6,236 nucleotides of DNA from NCBI GenBank assembly GCA_030669465.1, contig DAOVDN010000074.1:1-6236 (forward strand), in the 5' to 3' direction. Below, one piece after another: positions 1 to 5,388 of this stretch; the first letter of the stretch is position 1; each line of letters opens with the position of its first letter. The notes beneath the pieces were generated by a model. The model worked only from the letters and a program-made list of their open reading frames with translations. It made no database searches and was not told the DNA's origin. Both the position numbers and the translations under genes were made by a program. Source of the stretch: Desulfobacterales bacterium. GTDB taxonomy: Bacteria; Desulfobacterota; Desulfobacteria; Desulfobacterales; ETH-SRB1.

Positions 1-608
1 GTCGCCAAAATTTGTTCAAATGCTTTATGTACGAGGGACCTCATGTCGCCTTTATGATATTCGTTTGGCCCAAAAACATTAAAAAATTTGAGCCCTGCCA
101 ATTTCTTAAGCAACCCGTTTCGCAAAGCCCACAAATCAAAGAGCTGCTTCGAGTATCCATACATATTCAACGGCCGAATCCTGTATAACCCGGCTTCATC
201 ATCGCTGAATCCTTTGTTTCCGTCGCCATAGGTTGCCGCACTCGAGGCATAGATGAAACGCGCGTCAACCCCCAAGGCAAAAAGAGCAAGTTGCTTTGTA
301 TACTCAAAATTGTTTCTTACAAGATATGTCGCATCTTGTTGGGTCGTGGAAGAGCAGGCGCCCATATGAATAATGGCCTCTATCCCGGATTGCCCAAAAC
401 CAAATGCTGATGAAAGTTTATCATTAACAACCAAAGCCAGGACATCATCCTTCTCAATGTAGTCCCTAAATTTGAGCGGGATCAGATTTTTCCATTTTTC
501 TTCTGTGCCAAGGTGGTCTACAACAATGATGTCGTCTCTGCCAAGTTGGTTCAGCCTCCATACAATCGCACTACCGATAAAACCAGCGCCACCTGTAACG
601 ATGATCAT
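1..608 (-). CDS. hldD: ADP-L-glycero-D-manno-heptose 6-epimerase, 3' end outside window
   Basis: This cytoplasmic NAD(P)-dependent epimerase converts ADP-D-glycero-manno-heptose to the L-glycero form, the heptose donor for the LPS inner core. From the ATG at 608, 202 codons are present, and the frame leaves the left edge without a stop. The family is about 310-330 residues, so roughly two thirds is seen. Visible marks of the short-chain dehydrogenase fold are the nucleotide-binding GGAGFIG at residues 6-12, an acidic residue at the end of beta-2 (VVD, 29-31), HMGACSSTT at 81-89, SSAATYG at 122-128, the catalytic Y150-x3-K154 within MYGYSK, and FFNVFGP then HKG at 175-187. The HMGACSSTT and HKG signatures distinguish HldD from GalE-like epimerases. 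The start is supported by MIIVTGG beginning right at the ATG and by the Shine-Dalgarno AGAAAGGA at 617-624. A weak promoter candidate (TTGACT at 664-669) lies upstream. The gene is divergent from cinA. Confidence 0.96.
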   Translation of the reverse strand, partial: MIIVTGGAGFIGSAIVWRLNQLGRDDIIVVDHLGTEEKWKNLIPLKFRDYIEKDDVLALVVNDKLSSAFGFGQSGIEAIIHMGACSSTTQQDATYLVRNNFEYTKQLALFALGVDARFIYASSAATYGDGNKGFSDDEAGLYRIRPLNMYGYSKQLFDLWALRNGLLKKLAGLKFFNVFGPNEYHKGDMRSLVHKAFEQILA

Positions 609-681
609 TTTTTGTTTCCTTTCTGTTCAGTGTTTAAGACTCGTTAACAGAAATCTGAAAACCAGTCAAAGTTAAATCGAA

Positions 682-838
682 CAGCAATTCTAATTATAGC
701 TTGTTATTCACCACGAAGCACACGAAGAACGCGAAGTAAAATCCTGTTATCTTCTTATTTCTTCGTGATCTTCGTGCACTTCGTGGTATTTTTGTTCTTA
801 TTGATTTACTAAAGATCGCTTCTAAATTAGAATTGCTG
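682..838. repeat. 157-bp MITE-like inverted-repeat element
   Basis: The stretch is bounded by a perfect 14-bp terminal inverted repeat: CAGCAATTCTAATT at 682-695 and its reverse complement at 825-838. Nested inside is a second, imperfect inverted repeat built from CACGAAG-type units (711-736 and 761-786). The whole can fold into a long cruciform or hairpin, and no coding sequence lies inside. Size and ends resemble a non-autonomous miniature element, but no clean target-site duplication is visible: AAATC occurs near both ends (674-678 and 840-844) at unequal distances from the repeats. It could instead be a locally evolved structured spacer or a transcript-end structure for one of the flanking genes. 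Confidence 0.6.
711..786. repeat. CACGAAG/CTTCGTG repeat palindrome
   Basis: The left arm (711-736) is three spaced copies of a CACGAAG-type unit: CCACGAAG, CACGAAG and CGCGAAG, each separated by two bases. The right arm (761-786) is three CTTCGTG units at the same spacing. The reverse complement of the right arm matches the left at 22 of 26 positions; the mismatches fall mainly in the 2-nt spacers. The arms are separated by a 24-nt AT-rich loop. Short CACGAAG arrays of this style recur between genes in many environmental bacterial genomes, as I recall without a search. Their function is not known to me. Confidence 0.75.
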
Positions 839-855
839 CAAATCAAATGAATGCC

Positions 856-885
856 TTGACAGAAATTATAATTATATTCTATTGA
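856..885 (+). promoter_or_regulatory. Candidate cinA promoter
   Basis: A perfect TTGACA (856-861) lies 33 bases before the cinA ATG. The matching -10 is ambiguous. TATTGA at 880-885 has an 18-bp spacer but would start the transcript almost at the ATG. A perfect TATAAT at 867-872 is too close to this -35 and would need another, poorly conserved -35 upstream. The region is very AT-rich, so chance matches are likely. Confidence 0.35.
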
Positions 886-893
886 AGCATATT

Positions 894-2060
894 ATGATAG
901 CAGAAATTCTTGCCACAGGTGATGAAATCTGTTCAGGCGCGGTCCTTGACAGCAATTCGGCTTATATCGCACAAAAGCTGGAAGAAGCAGGGATCAAGGT
1001 GGCCAGGCAGAGTTGCGTTGGCGATGATATTGACACCCTTGCCAGTATCCTTAAAGAAATCGGCAGCCGTGCAGATCTTGCAGTGGTAACAGGCGGCCTT
1101 GGCCCAACAGCAGATGATCTTACGGCAGAGGCAGCCGCGAAGGCAACGGGGGTTGAGCTTCGAGCAATGCTGCCAAAAGGTGCTGAGTCTCTTTATAACC
1201 CCCTTGGAACAGCTCCAGGTTTTTTTATGAAAATAGGCAGATGCTCTGTTTTCTTTATGCCTGGCGTTCCTTCTGAAATGCGGAGGATGCTTTCGGACAT
1301 GGTTCTCCCACGAATAGAAAAGCTTCAAGGTGGCGTCAAAAAATTCCGTCCGGTAAAGGAGATATCTCTGTTTGGCTTGACTGAGTCAGCAATAAGCGAA
1401 CGTCTTACAGGTTTGACAGCGGAGTTTCCGGGGATAAAGATAGGCATTTGTGTCGGGTTTCCGGAAGTTCATGTAAAGCTCTATACAAGCGGAAAAGATG
1501 AAAAAGATCTTAACGAGCTTTTGAAAAAGGCTTGCAAGTGGGTTTTAAAGAAGTTTGGAGAAAAGGCATTCTCTATTGACGGCGGTTCCATGGAGGCTGT
1601 GGTCGGCGATCTCCTCAGACGGGAAAAGTCTACTATAGCTGTGGCTGAAAGCTGTACCGGCGGGCTTATATCCCACTGGCTGACCAATGTGCCGGGCAGC
1701 TCAGATTATTTTCTCTTTTCAGGCGTTACATATTCAAACAAAGCCAAGATAAAAGTGCTTGACGTATTGCCCGCTACATTAAAGCAATATGGAGCGGTGC
1801 ACGAAGAGACCGCAAAAGAGATGGCAGAAGGCGCACGCCGTATTGCAGGAGCAACTTACGGTCTTTCAACAACCGGAATTGCGGGACCGGGCGGAGGAAC
1901 CGTTGATAAGCCTGTCGGAACTGTCTGCATCGGTCTTGCCACACCTTCTGGTGCAGAAGGGTATCGGTTCAGTTTTCCATTTGATGACAGATCCATGAAT
2001 AAAAGAATTTTCGCCATGACAGCCCTTGATCTGCTGCGACGGGAACTGCTGAAAACATAG
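894..2060 (+). CDS. cinA: CinA-family protein: CinA N-terminal domain plus NMN amidohydrolase (PncC) domain
   Basis: A two-domain CinA protein of 388 residues. In studied relatives, the C-terminal PncC domain deamidates nicotinamide mononucleotide to recycle NAD breakdown products, and the N-terminal MoaB/MogA-like domain has ADP-ribose pyrophosphatase activity. Seen here are the N-terminal signatures EILATGDEI (4-12), TGGLGPTADDLT (66-77), NPLGTAPGF (102-110) and MPGVPSEM (122-129). The PncC signatures are VAESCTGGLIS (250-260), VPGSSDYF (266-273), GVTYSN (277-282) and STTGIAGPGGG (325-335). An in-frame TTG at 882 could extend it by four residues, but ATG 894 fits the family N-terminus and has TTGAAG at 882-887 as a weak Shine-Dalgarno. 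Relatives are usually about 410-425 residues. The shortfall maps to an apparent gap after residue 90 in the first domain. The gene stands alone and converges with nrdG. Confidence 0.96.
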   Translation: MIAEILATGDEICSGAVLDSNSAYIAQKLEEAGIKVARQSCVGDDIDTLASILKEIGSRADLAVVTGGLGPTADDLTAEAAAKATGVELRAMLPKGAESLYNPLGTAPGFFMKIGRCSVFFMPGVPSEMRRMLSDMVLPRIEKLQGGVKKFRPVKEISLFGLTESAISERLTGLTAEFPGIKIGICVGFPEVHVKLYTSGKDEKDLNELLKKACKWVLKKFGEKAFSIDGGSMEAVVGDLLRREKSTIAVAESCTGGLISHWLTNVPGSSDYFLFSGVTYSNKAKIKVLDVLPATLKQYGAVHEETAKEMAEGARRIAGATYGLSTTGIAGPGGGTVDKPVGTVCIGLATPSGAEGYRFSFPFDDRSMNKRIFAMTALDLLRRELLKT

Positions 2061-2076
2061 AGACCTTTGAAAGAGG

Positions 2077-2769
2077 TCAGCGGATAATGCACTTCTTGAC
2101 CCATGGCTGGGCTATAGATTTTAAATGCATGAGTTCATCATCGTTATAACTGCGGTTATTTTTCCGGAAAAACTCAGGATGCAAAACCCCGGTATTGCGG
2201 AATTGCTGCAATGCATAAAGCATCGAACCTTTAATTAGATTTAAGATGTTTTCGATAACGTTTGCATTGACAAGCGGCTTTATACATGTAGTCTTGAATT
2301 CATAAGGTATGGTCGATTCCATGATGATATGGATGCTTGAAATTATATCATCCGGATTACAGTCTTTTTGTATTAGAGGAGAGTAGGAAAAAGGGTCTGT
2401 CTTTATATCCATTGCAATATAGTCTACCAGACCCCTGTCTATGAGTTTCCGTATCACTTGCGGCCGGCTTCCGTTTGTATCAAGTTTTACAGGATACCCC
2501 ATCTGTTTGATTTTTTTGCAAAGAGATATAAGATCCTTTTGAAGAGTTGGTTCCCCGCCTGAAATAACCACGCCATCTAAAAACCCCTTGTGCCTTTCAA
2601 GAAAATCATTGATCCTGTTTTCACTCAAAAAAGCAGAGAGGCTACCATTTGCAAGCTCCGGATTATGACAGTAAGGACAGTCAAAGTTGCACCCTGAAAG
2701 AAAGAGAACACAGCTTACTTTGCCTGGATAATCAATAAGGGAATTTTTTTGCAAGCCACCTATAAGCAT
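2077..2769 (-). CDS. nrdG: Anaerobic ribonucleoside-triphosphate reductase activating protein (radical SAM)
   Basis: A radical S-adenosylmethionine activase of 230 residues that abstracts a hydrogen from the glycine of NrdD to create its glycyl radical. The N-terminus, GLQKNSLIDYPGK (5-17), is typical of the NrdG2-type activases found beside bacterial and archaeal nrdD. The 4Fe-4S cluster motif CxxxCxxC is C27-x3-C31-x2-C34, within GCNFDCPYCHNPEL. The SAM-binding GGEP is at 71-74, followed by KLDTNG (95-100) and DYIAMDIKTD (116-125). The C-terminal LQQFRN segment (187-192) is also family-like. The length fits the family. It lies 20 nt downstream of nrdD on the same strand, so the two should be co-transcribed. 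The ATG at 2769 is preceded by a good Shine-Dalgarno. The stop lies 16 nt from the end of convergent cinA. Confidence 0.96.
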   Translation of the reverse strand: MLIGGLQKNSLIDYPGKVSCVLFLSGCNFDCPYCHNPELANGSLSAFLSENRINDFLERHKGFLDGVVISGGEPTLQKDLISLCKKIKQMGYPVKLDTNGSRPQVIRKLIDRGLVDYIAMDIKTDPFSYSPLIQKDCNPDDIISSIHIIMESTIPYEFKTTCIKPLVNANVIENILNLIKGSMLYALQQFRNTGVLHPEFFRKNNRSYNDDELMHLKSIAQPWVKKCIIR

Positions 2770-2774
2770 ATAGT

Positions 2775-2790
2775 CCTCAATTCCTCAATT
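2775..2790 (-). promoter_or_regulatory. Duplicated Shine-Dalgarno ahead of nrdG
   Basis: The octamer AATTGAGG occurs twice in tandem on the minus strand (2783-2790, then 2775-2782). The proximal GAGG sits 5 nt from the nrdG ATG and is the functional candidate. The distal copy is 13 nt away, too far for normal use, and touches the nrdD stop codon. This supports the ATG at 2769 as the start. Coupling of nrdG translation to the end of nrdD is possible. Confidence 0.7.
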
Positions 2791-4877
2791 CAAACCCTAA
2801 ATGTCTTTCTCATATCAAACTCTGCCTGCTTGCCATTATTCCACTGCTTTATAGGTCTTAAATATCCGACAACCCTTGAGTAGACCTCAGTTTCCTGCTT
2901 GCAGGTAGGACATTTTTCCTGTTTACCATTCAAGTAACCGTGGGATGGACAGATACTGAAAGTTGGTGTAAGTGTGAAATAGGGGAGCCGGAAACCGGTT
3001 GCTATCTTTTTGATCAGGCTCTTTATGGCCTCAATGTCACTTACCATCTCACCAAGAAAAATATGCAGCACTGTTCCACCTGTATATTTTGTCTGGAGAT
3101 TGTCCTGGAGCATCAGGGTTTCGAAAATATCATCTGTATAATTTACAGGAAGCTGTGTGGAGTTGGTATAGTATGGCGCTGCCCCTTTTCGATAATCATC
3201 TTCGTTGGCGCAAACAATTTCCGGAAACTGTTTTTTATCAAGCACGGAAAGGCGGTATGACGCGCCTTCCGCCGGCGTTGCTTCCAGGTTGAACATGTCG
3301 CCTGTTTCTTCCTGTATTTCTGAAATCATGTCACGGATGAAATCCATGACTTTTATCGAAAATTTTTGCCCGGTTACGCTGCCGATATCTTCTCCCAGAA
3401 AATTTAAGCATCCTTCGTTCATGCCGATAATACCGATGGTGGAAAAATGATTTTTCCAGTAAAGGCCTGCGTTCTTTTTGATCTCTCTTAGATAAAATTT
3501 TGAATACGGATAGAGATTTTTATCGCTAAACCTTTCAAGAATCTTTCTCTTTATGGAAAGACTCTCAATCGCGAGAAGCACTTTTTCTTTTAAGAGCGCA
3601 AAAAGCTCGTTTTCGTCTTTGGCAAGGTATCCTATCCGTGGCAGGTTTATGGTTACCACTCCAATCGATCCGGTAAGTGGATTTGCTCCAAAAAGGCCTC
3701 CGCCCCTTTTTAAAAGCTCTCTATTGTCGAGACGTAGACGACAGCACATGGATCTGGCATCTTCGGGCGACATGTCTGAATTTATAAAGTTGGAAAAATA
3801 GGGAATTCCATATTTGCCGGTCATCTTCCAGATCATTTCAAGATTCGGATTTTCCCAGTCAAAATCCTCTGTAATGTTATATGTCGGTATGGGAAACGTA
3901 AATACTCTGCCCCTTGCGTCTCCTTCCATCATGACCTCGGCAAATGCCCTGTTGATCATATCCATTTCCGGCTGGAAGTCTGAATACGTTGTGTCCTGTT
4001 CAGTTCCGCCTATGATCACCGGCTGGTCTTTAAGAATAGAAGGCACATAAAGATCCAGGGTAATGTTTGTAAATGGCGTCTGAAAACCTACGCGCGTCGG
4101 AATATTTATGTTAAAAACAAATTCCTGCAGAGCCTGTTTTACTTCAATGTAATCCAGGTTGTCATAACGCACAAATGGAGCAAGAAGAGTATCAAAATTG
4201 GAAATGGCCTGGGCGCCTGCGGCCTCACCCTGCAATGTATAGAAAAAATTGACGATTTGCCCCAGAGCTGATCTGAGATGTTTTGGCGGCGCGCTCTCCA
4301 CTTTGCCTTCAACGCCCTTGAAACCCTGTTTGAAAAGATCTTGCAGATCCCATCCAACACAATAGACCGAAAGGAGGCTGAGATCATGTATGTGAAAATC
4401 GCCATTCTTATGGGCAAACCTGATCTCAGGGGGATAGATACTGTTCAGCCAGTATTCTGAAGTAACATCAGATGATATGTAATTGTTAAGCCCCTGCAGG
4501 GAATAGCACATGTTGCTGTTTTCCTTGATTTTCCAGTCCAGTTTTTGAATGTAGTGTTCAACAAGATCAACATTTGCCATGGTTGCAATTTTTCGGATCT
4601 GCGCATGCTGTTCCCTGTATAAGATATATGCCTTGGCGGTCATATAAAATGGAGAATCAAGCAACACCCTTTCTACAATATCCTGAATTTCTTCCACTTC
4701 AGGAATGGGGCCAAGCCGCAATTCGTGAGCTAAGGTAAGAACGCGAAGTGTCATCTTTCTCGCTTCTCTTTCCACGAATTCTCCGGTTGCCTTGCCTGCC
4801 TTGGCAATTGCCGCCGTAATTTTCGATGAATCGAACTCCACAACTCTTCCATCACGTTTCTTTATATTTTCAAACAC
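2790..4877 (-). CDS. nrdD: Anaerobic (class III) ribonucleoside-triphosphate reductase
   Basis: This oxygen-sensitive glycyl-radical enzyme of 695 residues reduces ribonucleoside triphosphates to deoxyribonucleotides. An N-terminal ATP-cone allosteric domain (about 3-92, starting KKRDGRVVEFDSSKI) is followed by the catalytic barrel. Visible features are SNMCYSLQGL (121-130), the paired cysteines MCCRLRLD (377-384), likely including the thiyl-radical residue, and MNEGCLNF (486-493). The C-terminal zinc site is CPSHG (643-647) with CPTC (656-659), and the radical loop is RVVGYLRP (668-675) with Gly671. The start is GTG, supported by AGAAAGGA about 9 nt upstream and by the ATP cone beginning immediately. 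No in-frame alternative keeps the domain intact. It is first in the operon with nrdG, and NrdR-like boxes and a promoter lie upstream. Whether it uses formate or a thioredoxin-like reductant cannot be decided by eye. Confidence 0.98.
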   Translation of the reverse strand: MFENIKKRDGRVVEFDSSKITAAIAKAGKATGEFVEREARKMTLRVLTLAHELRLGPIPEVEEIQDIVERVLLDSPFYMTAKAYILYREQHAQIRKIATMANVDLVEHYIQKLDWKIKENSNMCYSLQGLNNYISSDVTSEYWLNSIYPPEIRFAHKNGDFHIHDLSLLSVYCVGWDLQDLFKQGFKGVEGKVESAPPKHLRSALGQIVNFFYTLQGEAAGAQAISNFDTLLAPFVRYDNLDYIEVKQALQEFVFNINIPTRVGFQTPFTNITLDLYVPSILKDQPVIIGGTEQDTTYSDFQPEMDMINRAFAEVMMEGDARGRVFTFPIPTYNITEDFDWENPNLEMIWKMTGKYGIPYFSNFINSDMSPEDARSMCCRLRLDNRELLKRGGGLFGANPLTGSIGVVTINLPRIGYLAKDENELFALLKEKVLLAIESLSIKRKILERFSDKNLYPYSKFYLREIKKNAGLYWKNHFSTIGIIGMNEGCLNFLGEDIGSVTGQKFSIKVMDFIRDMISEIQEETGDMFNLEATPAEGASYRLSVLDKKQFPEIVCANEDDYRKGAAPYYTNSTQLPVNYTDDIFETLMLQDNLQTKYTGGTVLHIFLGEMVSDIEAIKSLIKKIATGFRLPYFTLTPTFSICPSHGYLNGKQEKCPTCKQETEVYSRVVGYLRPIKQWNNGKQAEFDMRKTFRV

Positions 4878-4925
4878 TTTTTGTTTTCCTTTCTGATTAA
4901 GTTCTTTTCAAAATTGATGCGATTT

Positions 4926-4954
4926 TCTCTAACAATATAGTATATGTTTGTCAA
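4926..4954 (-). promoter_or_regulatory. Candidate nrdD promoter
   Basis: On the minus strand, TTGACA (4954-4949) is followed after 17 bp by TAGAGA (4931-4926), a consensus -35 with a weak -10. Transcription would start near 4919 and give a leader of about 40 nt carrying the nrdD Shine-Dalgarno. Its overlap with the NrdR-like sites is what repression would require. TATATT and TATACT sequences within the spacer are alternative -10s without a matched -35. Confidence 0.45.
4930..4945. promoter_or_regulatory. Third, degenerate NrdR-like box
   Basis: This site matches the recalled NrdR-box consensus at 11 of 16 positions. It belongs to a direct repeat: 4933-4953 and 4957-4977 agree at 19 of 21 bases, period 24. 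It overlaps the candidate -10 and spacer of the nrdD promoter. The 24-bp step is not a whole number of helical turns, so it may be an auxiliary site or a decayed duplicate. Confidence 0.4.
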
Positions 4955-5000
4955 CACAATATAGTGTATGTTTATCAGTCAATAAATCAATATATAGTGC
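4954..5000. promoter_or_regulatory. Tandem NrdR-box pair upstream of nrdD
   Basis: Two 16-bp sites fit the NrdR-box consensus acaCwAtATaTwGtgt as I recall it. ACACAATATAGTGTAT at 4954-4969 matches 14 of 16 positions. AATCAATATATAGTGC at 4985-5000 matches 13 of 16, with all 12 positions of its core (CAATATATAGTG) fitting. Their starts are 31 bp apart, about three helical turns, so both lie on one DNA face; paired boxes at roughly this spacing are the usual arrangement for this ATP/dATP-sensing repressor of ribonucleotide reductase operons. The left box abuts the candidate -35. The nrdR gene itself is not in the window. Confidence 0.72.
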
Positions 5001-5146
5001 TTGGACCAGAAAATGCTAAAGCGGATTGCAAAGAATAACAATGAGGTAGGGATATTTTTCTGCAAGATTTTTTTAATTATCTCATTCCGGGCATCTTTCA
5101 GCAAGCCCAAAAAGTAGTTTACAGTTTTAACGCTTCTCGTTTCTCA
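5001..5146. other. Unassigned intergenic stretch between the nrdD and ChaN-like genes
   Basis: No gene, RNA or terminator that I can support. A 34-codon frame from the ATG at 5013 to the stop at 5115-5117 on the plus strand has no clear Shine-Dalgarno and no recognisable protein. GTTTACA at 5117-5123 is repeated in inverse as TGTAAAC at 5232-5238, flanking the palindromic repeat and perhaps marking a larger element. The similarly empty stretch 5206-5276 holds only a small TCCGG-ATA-CCGGA hairpin at 5261-5273. Confidence 0.5.
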
Positions 5147-5205
5147 TTCCCATGCTCCAGCGTGGGAATGCATACCATATGGGTTCCCACGCTGGAGCAT
5201 GGGAA
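5147..5205. repeat. REP-like perfect 22-bp inverted repeat
   Basis: The arms 5147-5168 and 5184-5205 are exact reverse complements over 22 bp with a 15-nt loop. Each arm is itself nearly palindromic (TTCCCA...TGGGAA around a GCTCCAGC or GCTGGAGC centre), so each can also form its own small hairpin. This double-hairpin plan is typical of REP/BIME-style intergenic repeats, and TTCCCACGCTGGAGC-type palindromes are widespread in environmental Gram-negative genomes (recollection, not a search). There is no U-tract next to it, so an intrinsic terminator is unlikely, though it could stabilise the 3' end of the ChaN-like transcript. Confidence 0.8.
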
Positions 5206-5276
5206 CCAGGCAAGAACCAACCTCTAAAAAGTGTAAACCGGGAAATGAAGGATGCCTTATTCCGGATACCGGACGT

Positions 5277-5388
5277 CAGCTTTCAGCTTTCAGCTTCCAG
5301 CTTTCATCTTTGAGCTTTCATCTTTCACCTTTCATCTTTGAGCTTTCACCTTTCACCTTTGAGCTTTGAGCCTTCATCCTCCGGCTTT
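5277..5388. repeat. Degenerate heptamer tandem array (CAGCTTT family)
   Basis: Sixteen consecutive 7-base units, read on the plus strand as CAGCTTT, CATCTTT, CACCTTT or GAGCTTT. The last two to three units toward 5388 are decayed. Unit length is constant, with no indel across 112 bp, and variation is concentrated at the first and third bases. On the minus strand it reads as AAAGCTG-type repeats. The array spans the stop codon (5318-5320) of the ChaN-like gene, so 5321-5388 is also coding and yields a Lys/Ser-rich tail. Confidence 0.88.

Larger units (their letters stand above)
609..893. other. Divergent intergenic region between hldD and cinA
   Basis: About 285 bases with no credible gene. 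It holds the hldD ribosome binding site at its left end, a repeat-rich inverted-repeat element in the middle (682-838), and a candidate cinA promoter at its right end. A reading frame that starts inside hldD on the opposite strand reaches into the left part (to 675), but it is a shadow with no coding character. I see no tRNA, riboswitch or terminator with a clear U-tract here. Confidence 0.7.

Noticed and set aside
711..786. CACGAAG units as a CRISPR array.
   Set aside because: Units are only 7-8 bases with 2-base gaps and are arranged as an inverted repeat, not as direct repeats with 30-40 base spacers.
882..893. TTG at 882 as the cinA start.
   Set aside because: It adds MKHI before the conserved N-terminus and has no upstream Shine-Dalgarno; the TTGAAG there serves better as the ribosome binding site for ATG 894.
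933..1328. Long antisense frame on the minus strand within cinA, and similar frames inside nrdD, nrdG, hldD and the ChaN-like gene.
   Set aside because: Each lies opposite or out of frame with a clearly conserved gene, has no family motif and no start signals, so they are shadows.
2062..2078. A 7-bp stem with a 3-nt loop (GACCTTT...AGAGGTC) in the cinA-nrdG convergent gap, as a bidirectional terminator.
   Set aside because: There is no run of T on either side, the stem includes a G-T pair, and it overlaps the nrdG stop codon. Evidence for termination is insufficient.
2159..2172. Perfect 14-bp palindrome TTTTTCCGGAAAAA as an operator or terminator.
   Set aside because: It lies inside nrdG and encodes the ordinary Phe-Phe-Arg-Lys-Asn stretch; A/T-rich codons explain it.
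2790..4877. NrdD zinc site seemed to lack one ligand (CPSH rather than CxxC).
   Set aside because: CPxHG followed by CPxC is, as I recall, a common form of this site in bacterial and archaeal NrdD, so it is not a defect.
5013..5117. Small plus-strand gene of 34 codons in the nrdD/ChaN-like gap.
   Set aside because: No good Shine-Dalgarno, no recognisable sequence, and Lys/Phe/Ile-rich composition expected from AT-rich spacer.
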